From NCBI GenBank assembly GCA_041913505.1, contig JAYSFC010000090.1, positions 1 through 15,623 of the forward strand: a stretch of 15,623 nucleotides of DNA, in the 5' to 3' direction. Position 1 is the stretch's first letter, and every line of letters begins with the position of its first letter. Under the pieces are notes generated by a model. That model saw only the letters and a program-made list of their open reading frames with translations, was not told the origin of the DNA and searched no databases. This stretch comes from JAYSFC01 sp041913505 (lineage in GTDB: Bacteria > Pseudomonadota > Gammaproteobacteria > Burkholderiales > Burkholderiaceae_C). The position numbers and the translations under genes were made by a program. Shown piece by piece: positions 1 to 5,768 of this stretch.

Positions 1-740
1 ACTGGCAGGGCAAGGACTGGACGCCCCAGATCGCCAAGGAAACCGGCGCCAAGGCCGCCCACCCCAATTCGCGCTTCACCGTGGCCGCCACCAACAACCC
101 CGCGCTCGACGCGCAGTGGGACGACGCCAACGGCGTGGCCATCGACGCCTTCATCTTCGGCGGCCGCCGCTCCACCACGGTGCCGCTGGTGACCGAGGCC
201 CGCACCTGGATGGAAGGCGTGTACATGGCCGCCACCATGGGCTCCGAGACCACCGCCGCCGCCTTCGGCGCGCAGGGCGTGGTGCGCCGCGACCCGTTCG
301 CCATGCTGCCGTTCTGCGGCTACAACATGAGCGACTACTTCCAGCACTGGCTCGACATGGAGCACAAGCTGGAAGAATCCGGCCACACCCTGCCCAAGAT
401 CTTCTGCGTCAACTGGTTCCGCAAGGGCGAAGACGGCAAGTTCGTCTGGCCCGGCTACGGCGACAACATGCGCGTGCTCAAGTGGATGCTCGACCGCATC
501 GAGGGCCAGGCCCAGGGCGAGGAAACCATGTTCGGTGTCGCCCCTACGTATGCCGAGATCAACTGGACCGGCCTGGAGTTCAGCGCCGAGCAGTTCAAGA
601 CCGTGACCAGCATCGACAAGGCGGCCTGGACCGAGGAGTTCAAGTCGCACGACGCGCACTTCGAACTGCTGTCCTACCACCTGCCGCAAGCCCTGCTGGA
701 CACCAAGGCCACGCTCGAGCAGCGCCTGGCCGCCGCCTGA
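1..740 (+). CDS. pckG: Phosphoenolpyruvate carboxykinase (GTP), C-terminal part
   Basis: Partial gene: the reading frame is open from base 3 and the 5' end lies outside the window, leaving about 245 C-terminal residues of a family that is usually about 600 long. The enzyme converts oxaloacetate plus GTP to phosphoenolpyruvate, CO2 and GDP in the cytoplasm, the entry step of gluconeogenesis. Recognisable conserved stretches in order are AIDAFIFGGRRS (a conserved arginine-containing active-site segment), GVYMAATMGSETTAA, RRDPFAMLPFCGYN and NWFRK, all typical of the GTP-dependent class and unlike the ATP-dependent PckA. The stop is TGA at 738-740 and terminator hairpins follow at once, so this is the last gene of its transcript. 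An internal GTG at 81 is not a real start because homology continues upstream of it. Confidence 0.96.
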   Translation, partial: WQGKDWTPQIAKETGAKAAHPNSRFTVAATNNPALDAQWDDANGVAIDAFIFGGRRSTTVPLVTEARTWMEGVYMAATMGSETTAAAFGAQGVVRRDPFAMLPFCGYNMSDYFQHWLDMEHKLEESGHTLPKIFCVNWFRKGEDGKFVWPGYGDNMRVLKWMLDRIEGQAQGEETMFGVAPTYAEINWTGLEFSAEQFKTVTSIDKAAWTEEFKSHDAHFELLSYHLPQALLDTKATLEQRLAAA

Positions 741-748
741 TGCACCAA

Positions 749-769
749 GGTCCCCGCAGAGCGGGGACC
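749..769 (+). terminator. Hairpin just after pckG
   Basis: GGTCCCCGC (749-757), a 3-base loop and GCGGGGACC (761-769) form a perfect 9-bp stem starting 8 bases after the pckG stop. It has no T-tract of its own, so it may protect the 3' end or assist the terminator just downstream. Confidence 0.5.
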
Positions 770-790
770 TGCGCCGCACAGCGCCCCACA

Positions 791-812
791 GCCGCCCCCC
801 GGGCGGCTTTTT
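791..812 (+). terminator. pckG: Rho-independent terminator of pckG
   Basis: GCCGCCC (791-797), loop CCC, GGGCGGC (801-807), followed directly by TTTTT (808-812). Perfect 7-bp GC stem plus T-tract on the plus strand, about 50 bases after the pckG stop. Confidence 0.85.
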
Positions 813-848
813 CATGCCCGTGCGCAGGCAAGACCGCGTGAAATGGGC

Positions 849-877
849 AAAAAAAAGCCGCGGCCATCGGCCACGGC
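849..877 (-). terminator. Rho-independent terminator of the small membrane protein gene
   Basis: Read on the minus strand, GCCGTGGCC, a 3-base loop and GGCCGCGGC form a 9-bp stem with one G-T pair, followed by eight T (the A-run at 849-856 on the plus strand). It lies about 50 bases past the stop of the minus-strand gene. A second perfect 8-bp hairpin, CCGCCCTC/GAGGGCGG (892-899 and 906-913), sits between stop and terminator. Confidence 0.85.
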
Positions 878-926
878 TTCCGCGCTCGGCACCGCCCTCT
901 TGCGCGAGGGCGGCGCGATCCGTCTT

Positions 927-1367
927 TCAGTAGTAGCGGCGGATATCTTGCGAGGCGTTGGCGTCCATGATGCGCATCAGGTCGGCCATCAGGCGCGCGT
1001 CCTGCATGGCGGCAGCCCAGGTGCGCTCGTCCTCGGCAGCCAGGCGGCGGCTTTCCGCCCAGGCCTTGTAGCCCGAACGGATGGTTACGGCAGCGCGGCG
1101 CGCCGGCGCGGCGAACAGGGCCAGTGCCGCAAAGGCCACGAGCCACAGGCCCATCCACGCGGCCAGCAGGTGGCCTTCGCTCCAGGTGTCGATCACCTGG
1201 TTGGCCACCACGAGCAGGGCCGACACGATGGCGGCCAGCAACAGCGAAGACGCGCCGCGGTTGCCCTCGAGGCCGGCGGCGGCTTGCTTGAGGGTCTCGG
1301 CGGCCTGCGTGGCGCGCACGATACCGGGGTGCTCGGCGGGGTAGGTGTTTTGTACGAAGCTGGTCAT
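927..1367 (-). CDS. Small membrane protein of unknown function (146 aa)
   Basis: I do not recognise a named family. The protein has a hydrophilic N-terminus of about 40 residues, two hydrophobic segments at about residues 41-59 (SLLLAAIVSALLVVANQVI) and 67-88, and a charged C-terminal tail of about 58 residues that is Ala/Arg/Asp/Met-rich and probably helical. The expected product is an inner-membrane hairpin with both tails on the same side. ATG at 1365-1367 is preceded by AAGGGA, a plausible ribosome binding site. The gene is transcribed away from a LysR regulator across a 129-bp spacer containing two inverted repeats, and it has its own terminator. This arrangement suggests, but does not show, that the LysR protein controls it. 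Coding is supported by the terminator, the ribosome binding site and the hydrophobicity pattern. Confidence 0.8.
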   Translation of the reverse strand: MTSFVQNTYPAEHPGIVRATQAAETLKQAAAGLEGNRGASSLLLAAIVSALLVVANQVIDTWSEGHLLAAWMGLWLVAFAALALFAAPARRAAVTIRSGYKAWAESRRLAAEDERTWAAAMQDARLMADLMRIMDANASQDIRRYY

Positions 1368-1421
1368 TTGGATTTCCCTTCAAAGACGCTTGTGGCGAAA
1401 TGCCGGGGCGATGGCGGAATA

Positions 1422-1437
1422 CTAGGGTTAACCCTAG
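1422..1437. promoter_or_regulatory. Perfect 16-bp palindrome in the divergent spacer (candidate operator)
   Basis: CTAGGGTTAACCCTAG is a perfect palindrome with no spacer, in the AT-rich region between the minus-strand membrane protein gene (start 1367) and the plus-strand LysR gene (start 1497). Its position fits an operator for a dimeric regulator acting on one or both promoters. The link to the neighbouring LysR is inference. Confidence 0.5.
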
Positions 1438-1441
1438 ATTT

Positions 1442-1462
1442 ATTCAAATTTATATTTTGAAT
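1442..1462. promoter_or_regulatory. Second inverted repeat in the divergent spacer
   Basis: ATTCAAA (1442-1448), 7-base spacer TTTATAT, TTTGAAT (1456-1462). Perfect 7-bp arms four bases after the end of the 16-bp palindrome, in a strongly AT-rich stretch where promoters are expected. LysR-type sites are often interrupted dyads of this size containing T-N11-A, so this is a candidate LysR box or promoter element. Confidence 0.4.
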
Positions 1463-1496
1463 CTATATCATTCACCACAATGATGATTCAGGCCCC

Positions 1497-2465
1497 ATGA
1501 CCCCCCAGCACTTCCGATCCCTGGACCTGAACCTGCTGCGCGTGTTCGACGAGGTCATGGCCGAGCGCAGCCTCACGCGCGCGGCGCTCAAGCTCTCGAT
1601 CACCCAGCCCGCCGTGAGCAACGCCATCCGCCGCCTGCGCGACGCCGTGGGAGACGACCTGTTCGTGCGCAGCGGCCAGGGCGTGGAGCCCACGCCGCGC
1701 GCGCTTGCGCTATGGCCCACCGTGCGCACGGCGCTCGCGGGGCTGCAGGAGTCGCTGGCGCCCGGAGTGTTCGACCCGGCCACAGCCAACACCACCTTCG
1801 TGCTCGCCATGGCCGACGCAACGGCGGCCACGCTGATCCCGCCGCTGGTCGAGATCCTCGAGCACGAGGCACCCGGCATCTCGGTGCGCGTGCTGCCGCT
1901 CACCACGCGCGACCCGCGCCGCCTGCTCGAGCAGGAAGCCGCCGACATGGCCGTGGGCTACTTCCCGGCCGTGCTCGCCGACCTCACGGCACGCGCGCAG
2001 TCGGGCGCGGCCGTGGCCTTCGACAGCCGGCGTCTCTACGACGGCGAGTACCTGTGCGTGATGCGCCAGGGCCACCCGCTCGCGGCCGAGCCGCTCACGC
2101 TCGACCGCTACTGCGCGGCGCGCCATATGCTCGTGAGTTTCTCGGGCCGGCCCTTCGGCTTCATCGACGAGGCGCTGGCCTCGCTCGGACGCAAGCGGCA
2201 GGTGGTCATCACCGTGAACCAGTTCTTCACGGCCGGCCGCGTGGTGGTCAACTCGGATCTGCTCACGGTGCTGCCGCGCCACTTCGTGCCCGTCACGGGC
2301 ATTGCCGACCAGCTGGCGCTGCGCCAGCTGCCGCTGAACGTGCAGGCCGTGCACGTGGACGCGCTCTGGCGCCTGCGCGGCCCGGACCAGACGGCCTACG
2401 ACTGGCTGCTGCAGGCGCTCGCACGGTCGGCGCAGCACACCGTCCGCGGCCTCCGCCTTGCGTAG
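1497..2465 (+). CDS. LysR-family transcriptional regulator (NodD/NahR-like)
   Basis: A 322-residue protein of normal LysR length. The N-terminal winged helix-turn-helix spans about residues 8-67 with the hallmark sequence LNLLRVFDEVMAERSLTRAA, ITQPAVSNAIRRLRD and DDLFVRS...EPTPRA. The rest is the periplasmic-binding-like effector domain. The DLNLLRVFD opening and the VRSGQGVEPTPRA segment resemble the NodD/NahR/LinR branch, whose members often sense aromatic compounds; the effector here is unknown. ATG at 1497 follows the spacer with two inverted repeats. The gene is divergent from the small membrane protein gene and 12 bp upstream of a metallophosphoesterase gene, so the latter is probably co-transcribed. 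The family is certain, the target genes are not. Confidence 0.93.
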   Translation: MTPQHFRSLDLNLLRVFDEVMAERSLTRAALKLSITQPAVSNAIRRLRDAVGDDLFVRSGQGVEPTPRALALWPTVRTALAGLQESLAPGVFDPATANTTFVLAMADATAATLIPPLVEILEHEAPGISVRVLPLTTRDPRRLLEQEAADMAVGYFPAVLADLTARAQSGAAVAFDSRRLYDGEYLCVMRQGHPLAAEPLTLDRYCAARHMLVSFSGRPFGFIDEALASLGRKRQVVITVNQFFTAGRVVVNSDLLTVLPRHFVPVTGIADQLALRQLPLNVQAVHVDALWRLRGPDQTAYDWLLQALARSAQHTVRGLRLA

Positions 2466-2477
2466 ACTCGGAGCGCC

Positions 2478-3332
2478 ATGAACATCCAGTTGCTGTCCGA
2501 CCTGCACCTCGAGGTCCATCCCGATTTCCAGCCCCAGCCCGCCCCTGGCGCCGACGTGCTCGTGCTCGCGGGTGACATCGGCTCCTACCAGAGCGGCTCG
2601 CAGCTCGCCGACGAGGATTTCGGCCTGGCGCGCTTCTCGCCGCGCCCCCGCGCCGAGGGCGGCGCTGCCTGGCCCGTGCCCGTGCTCTTCGTGCCCGGCA
2701 ACCACGAGTACGACGCGCAGGATTTCGACGCCGCGCACGTGCGCCTGCGCGCGGCCTGCGAACGCTGGGGCCTCGTGTGGCTGGAGCGCGAGACCACGGT
2801 GCTCGGCGGCGTGCGCTTCGTGGGGACCACGCTGTGGACGGACTTCGACGCGCTCGCGGTCCACGAGGGCTGCACCGACCCCATCCGCCTGGAAGCCCTG
2901 CGCGAGAAGGCCTACCGCGCCGCCAACTTCTACCTGCGCAAAACGGGCGGCACACGCGGCGGAGAGCCCTTCCTGGCCGAAGCCATGCGCGCCGAGGCGC
3001 TCACCAGCCAGGCCTGGCTGCGCGCCGCGCTGCACACGCCCTTTGACGGCCCCACCGTGGCCGTCACGCACTTCGCGCCCAGCCTGCGCAGCGCCGACCC
3101 GCGCTACGGCCTCGCACCCGGCACGGCGGGCTTTTGCAACGCACTCGACGATCTGCTCGCGCACACGCGCCTGTGGCTGCACGGCCACCTGCATGCGCCA
3201 AGCGACTACCTGGCCGAGGGGCGCGGCGCCGATGGATCACCCTGGCGCTGCCGCGTAGTGGCCAACCCGCTGGGCTACGCGCGCAAGGGCGAGCAATCGG
3301 CCTTTCTGCCCACGGGCTGCATCACCGTATGA
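2478..3332 (+). CDS. Calcineurin-type metallophosphoesterase
   Basis: A 284-residue cytoplasmic protein with all motifs of the dinuclear-metal phosphoesterase fold in order: SDLHLE (D8 and H10), AGDIG (D33), PGNHEY (N75, H76), VTHFAP (H198) and LHGHLHA (H237, H239). These residues bind two metal ions and activate water for phosphate ester hydrolysis. The substrate (nucleotide, cyclic nucleotide or phosphoprotein) cannot be told from sequence. No signal peptide is present. The ATG at 2478 has a weak GGAG (2470-2473) upstream. The gene begins 12 bp after the LysR stop, which implies a shared transcript with that regulator. Confidence 0.92.
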   Translation: MNIQLLSDLHLEVHPDFQPQPAPGADVLVLAGDIGSYQSGSQLADEDFGLARFSPRPRAEGGAAWPVPVLFVPGNHEYDAQDFDAAHVRLRAACERWGLVWLERETTVLGGVRFVGTTLWTDFDALAVHEGCTDPIRLEALREKAYRAANFYLRKTGGTRGGEPFLAEAMRAEALTSQAWLRAALHTPFDGPTVAVTHFAPSLRSADPRYGLAPGTAGFCNALDDLLAHTRLWLHGHLHAPSDYLAEGRGADGSPWRCRVVANPLGYARKGEQSAFLPTGCITV

Positions 3333-3363
3333 TCCACGGGTCCGCCCGTGTGCCGCGATATGC

Positions 3364-3377
3364 ATGACCCACATCAA
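3364..3377 (+). promoter_or_regulatory. Possible FNR/Anr-type box upstream of the universal stress gene
   Basis: ATGAC-CCAC-ATCAA matches the FNR/Anr consensus TTGAT-N4-ATCAA at 8 of 10 defined positions; the right half is perfect and the left half is 3 of 5. It ends 52 bases before the uspA-type ATG. Universal stress genes in proteobacteria are often controlled by oxygen-responsive FNR/Anr proteins, which makes the location plausible. A single imperfect match in an untested promoter is weak evidence. Confidence 0.35.
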
Positions 3378-3429
3378 GACAACAGGGTGGCGCGCAGGGT
3401 AGCCTGACCCCAACCTCTCGGAGATCACC

Positions 3430-3852
3430 ATGAAAATTCTGCTCGCTGTCGACGGCAGCCCCTACACCAAGAAGATGCTTGCCTATCTGGCCACGCACGA
3501 AGAGTTGCTGGCTGGCACCCACGAATACACGGCCCTGACCGTGCAGCCCCAACTGCCCCCGCGCGCCCGCGCGGCCCTGGGCAAGGAGATCGTGGACCAG
3601 TACTACGCCGATGAAGGCGAAAAGGTGGTCGGCCCGGTGTGCAAGTTCCTGGCCCGCCACGGCGTGGAAGCCAAGCGCGTTCTGAAGGTAGGCCCCGTGG
3701 GCGAGACCATCGCCAAGCTGGCCGACGCGGGCAAGTTCGACCTGCTGGTGATGGGCACCCACGGCCATGGCGCCCTCGGCAAGCTCGTGATGGGCTCGGT
3801 CAGCACCCAGGTGCTGGCCAACAGCCACGTGCCCGTGCTGCTGGTACGCTGA
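3430..3852 (+). CDS. Universal stress protein, UspA family
   Basis: A single-domain, 140-residue Usp protein. It opens with the beta strand MKILLAVDGSPYTKK (D8 is the conserved nucleotide-contacting aspartate) and carries the ATP-binding signature G-x2-G-x9-G-S at G109, G112, G122 and S123 (GTHGHGALGKLVMGSVS), followed by the last strand VPVLLVR. The signature places it in the ATP-binding class rather than the UspA class that lacks it. Usp proteins are cytoplasmic dimers that accumulate under starvation, oxygen limitation or other stress. ATG at 3430 follows CTCGGAG. The gene is monocistronic, with a possible FNR/Anr box upstream and a terminator downstream. Confidence 0.95.
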   Translation: MKILLAVDGSPYTKKMLAYLATHEELLAGTHEYTALTVQPQLPPRARAALGKEIVDQYYADEGEKVVGPVCKFLARHGVEAKRVLKVGPVGETIAKLADAGKFDLLVMGTHGHGALGKLVMGSVSTQVLANSHVPVLLVR

Positions 3853-3881
3853 AGCCGCCAGCCCGCCCCTGAACGTACGAC

Positions 3882-3911
3882 GCGCCACCTTCGAGTGGCG
3901 CTGCTGTTTTT
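3882..3911 (+). terminator. Rho-independent terminator of the universal stress gene
   Basis: GCGCCAC (3882-3888), 6-base loop, GTGGCGC (3895-3901), then TGCTG and TTTTT (3907-3911). The 7-bp stem starts 30 bases after the uspA-type stop. The T-tract is offset by a few bases from the stem, so strength is moderate. Confidence 0.7.
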
Positions 3912-3979
3912 GGGGTCCGGAAGAGCCTGCCATTCATTGCTGGTGCATTGCAACAACTGCCCTCCATAATCGTTGGGCC

Positions 3980-5020
3980 ATGCCCGACCGCCCCCTGCCA
4001 TCGACGTTTTTCTCGACCGACCAAGTCGCCCCCAAACACCGCTTCGAGGCCTGGCACAGCAGCATCTCGGTGATCTTCGATGTCGCCCCCCTGGCCCGCG
4101 AATCACTCGACGGATTCAAGGCCTCGGTGCAGGGCACGCACCTGGGCCAGATGCTGGTGGGGGATATCCATTTCGGCGCACAGCAGTTCTCACGTAGCCA
4201 TGCGCGGGCCGCGCGCGATGGGCTCGACCACTACCTCGTGCAGTGGTACCGGGGCGGCGGTTTCGTGGGCCGGCATGGCGATGACGGCGACATGCAGGTG
4301 CGTGCGGGCGACATCGTCTTCTTCGACATGGCCCGCCCGCAGCACACCTTCGCCCATCCGTCGCATGCTCTCTCGCTGATCGTGCCGCGCGCTTTGGGCG
4401 ACGAAGCCTTCGGAACCTCTGCTGAGCAGCTGCATGGCACCGTGCTACGGTCGGACCACATCCTGGGCAGCCTGCTCGCCGACCACCTGGACGCGCTGCA
4501 CCGGCGGCTTCCCACCATCGGCATGGAACAGGCGGAGCACGTGGTACACGCCACCACGCGCATGCTGGCCGCCTGCCTGCAGCCCGCACAGCGCACGCTC
4601 GCCCTGGCCCAGGCCGAGATACAGGCCGTGACGCTGGAGCGCATCCAGCAGTACATCAACCGCAACTTGGGCACCTCACCCACACCCGAGTCGCTGTGCC
4701 GCGCCTTCGGCATCTCGCGCAGCCTGCTGTACCAGCTGTTCGAGCCGCTGGGAGGCGTGGCGCACTACGTGCAGCAGCGGCGCCTGCTGCGCGCCTTCCA
4801 CGCGCTGGCCAACCCGGTCAACCAGCGCCTGCGGATCGCCGAGGTCGCCACGCGCCTGGGTTTCACGAGCGAGGCGCACTTCAGCCGTGTGTTCCGTGCC
4901 ACCTTTGACCGCACGCCCAGCGACGTGCGCGCCATGGCCAACGGCAACCGCACCCAGGCGCTCAGTACCCGCGCTTCATCGATCGAGTATGCCGACTGGT
5001 TGTGCGGCCTGCAGGGCTGA
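3980..5020 (+). CDS. AraC-family transcriptional regulator
   Basis: A 346-residue protein with an AraC-binding-like N-terminal half (about residues 15-200; a cupin-like stretch around MQVRAGDIVFFDMARPQHTF at 105-124) and a C-terminal AraC/XylS DNA-binding domain (about 218-320). Two helix-turn-helix elements are visible: SLCRAFGISRSLLYQLF at about 238-254, and IAEVATRLGFTSEAHFSRVFRATFDRTPSDVR at about 286-317, which is the family signature. The effector is unknown; relatives with this N-terminal half regulate aromatic or amine catabolism. The gene stands alone between the uspA-type terminator and a 748-bp non-coding stretch. Its only near neighbour downstream on the same strand is the surface repeat protein gene, so control of that gene is possible but unproven. 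Confidence 0.93.
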   Translation: MPDRPLPSTFFSTDQVAPKHRFEAWHSSISVIFDVAPLARESLDGFKASVQGTHLGQMLVGDIHFGAQQFSRSHARAARDGLDHYLVQWYRGGGFVGRHGDDGDMQVRAGDIVFFDMARPQHTFAHPSHALSLIVPRALGDEAFGTSAEQLHGTVLRSDHILGSLLADHLDALHRRLPTIGMEQAEHVVHATTRMLAACLQPAQRTLALAQAEIQAVTLERIQQYINRNLGTSPTPESLCRAFGISRSLLYQLFEPLGGVAHYVQQRRLLRAFHALANPVNQRLRIAEVATRLGFTSEAHFSRVFRATFDRTPSDVRAMANGNRTQALSTRASSIEYADWLCGLQG

Positions 5021-5768
5021 CAGAGCACCCGGCAGCCAGCCTCCCTCTCCCGCACGATTGGCAAACACCCCGGGGCGGTGAGCCAGTGCCCGCCGTGCCC
5101 GATTTCTGCACGGACAGTCAAAAATCGCCAAACACAGGGGCAATCCCCAACGCTGGCGCACGCGGAAGATAACTTCCAGCGTCGGCACGGCGCCAACCGC
5201 TGCCTTCCCCCACGCCGAGAGCACGGCGTGCCGGGAAGCCCATAGCACCGGACTCCTAAAAAAGTAGCTGCCATCGCCCGGCAGGAAAGCGCTCATGGAG
5301 ATTTTGACTCGCCATATTGGCCTGCGTATCGCTTCACGTCCCCGCCCAGGTGCCGTCGCCTGTCGCGCCGCGTTGCGACGGGAAGGGCCGGACCTTTTTC
5401 AGGCAGCCCAACCTTCAGGGGTGCGCCCTGATGGGCAACGGGGCCGGTCCGGGCCTGAACGCCGGGACGCCGGGCGAAATCACGGGAACCACGAGTGAAC
5501 CCCGGCTCCCGTCCCAGCAGGCGGCCCGCGGCCATGCGCTCGGCGGCCAGAACGCCATTGCCACGGCGGCCGATCCGGCCAACGCCTATGGGGCGAAGGG
5601 CCTGACCCCTGGCGCACCAGGCCGGCCCTGGCCACCACCCACACCCATCCGTCCGTCAACGCGAATCGCCCTGGCTCGGCGGCCAAGGCCTGGTCTGCGC
5701 CAGCGATGGATTTATTTGTTTTCGATGAATTAGTTTGCCCTGATTGTTATTAATTGAGAGGGAGCCCC
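5021..5768 (+). other. 748-bp non-coding region rich in hairpins upstream of the surface repeat protein
   Basis: No open frame here has coding character that I trust. Perfect stems visible: CCGTGC/GCACGG (5093-5113), ACGCTGG/CCAGCGT (5150-5182) enclosing the alternative GGAAG/CTTCC (5164-5177), CACGCCG/CGGCGTG (5211-5230), CCGTCGC/GCGACGG (5353-5381), a two-part stem GCCCA + TCAGGG / CCCTGA + TGGGC (5406-5436), and ACGGGA/TCCCGT (5482-5512). Composition changes from GC-rich to AT-rich near 5705, giving an AT-rich stretch of about 60 bases before the ribosome binding site GAGAGGGAG (5755-5763). I could not match it to a known riboswitch (cobalamin, c-di-GMP-I, SAH, TPP, FMN and glycine cores were looked for by eye). 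It may hold a structured leader, a small RNA or decayed sequence. Confidence 0.45.
5406..5436 (+). other. Bulged hairpin in the upstream region
   Basis: GCCCA (5406-5410) pairs with TGGGC (5432-5436), and inside it TCAGGG (5415-5420) pairs with CCCTGA (5426-5431) around the loop GTGCG; ACCT is a one-sided bulge. Eleven base pairs in total make it the most complex stem in this region. Function is unknown; it is not followed by a T-run and so is not a simple terminator. Confidence 0.4.

Noticed and set aside
1710..3194. Minus-strand open frame of 494 codons opposite the LysR and metallophosphoesterase genes
   Set aside because: Both plus-strand genes have full family motifs; the antisense translation is compositionally biased and has no recognisable domain.
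4976..5296. Possible 106-codon minus-strand gene
   Set aside because: It overlaps the 3' end of the AraC-type gene, lacks a ribosome binding site and domain, and its first codons lie in a repeat-like sequence.
5330..5520. Known riboswitch (c-di-GMP-I, cobalamin, SAH)
   Set aside because: Fragments such as GGGACGC and GGGCAAC look suggestive, but the invariant cores and their order are not present when read by eye.
5317..5733. Possible 138-codon gene in the region before the surface protein
   Set aside because: The translation is Pro/Gly/Ala-rich with no domain, no ribosome binding site precedes it, and it overlaps the strongest hairpins.
5754..5768. TTG start for the surface protein
   Set aside because: The TTG overlaps the purine-rich ribosome binding site itself, and the ATG at 5769 lies at the right distance and begins a normal signal peptide.
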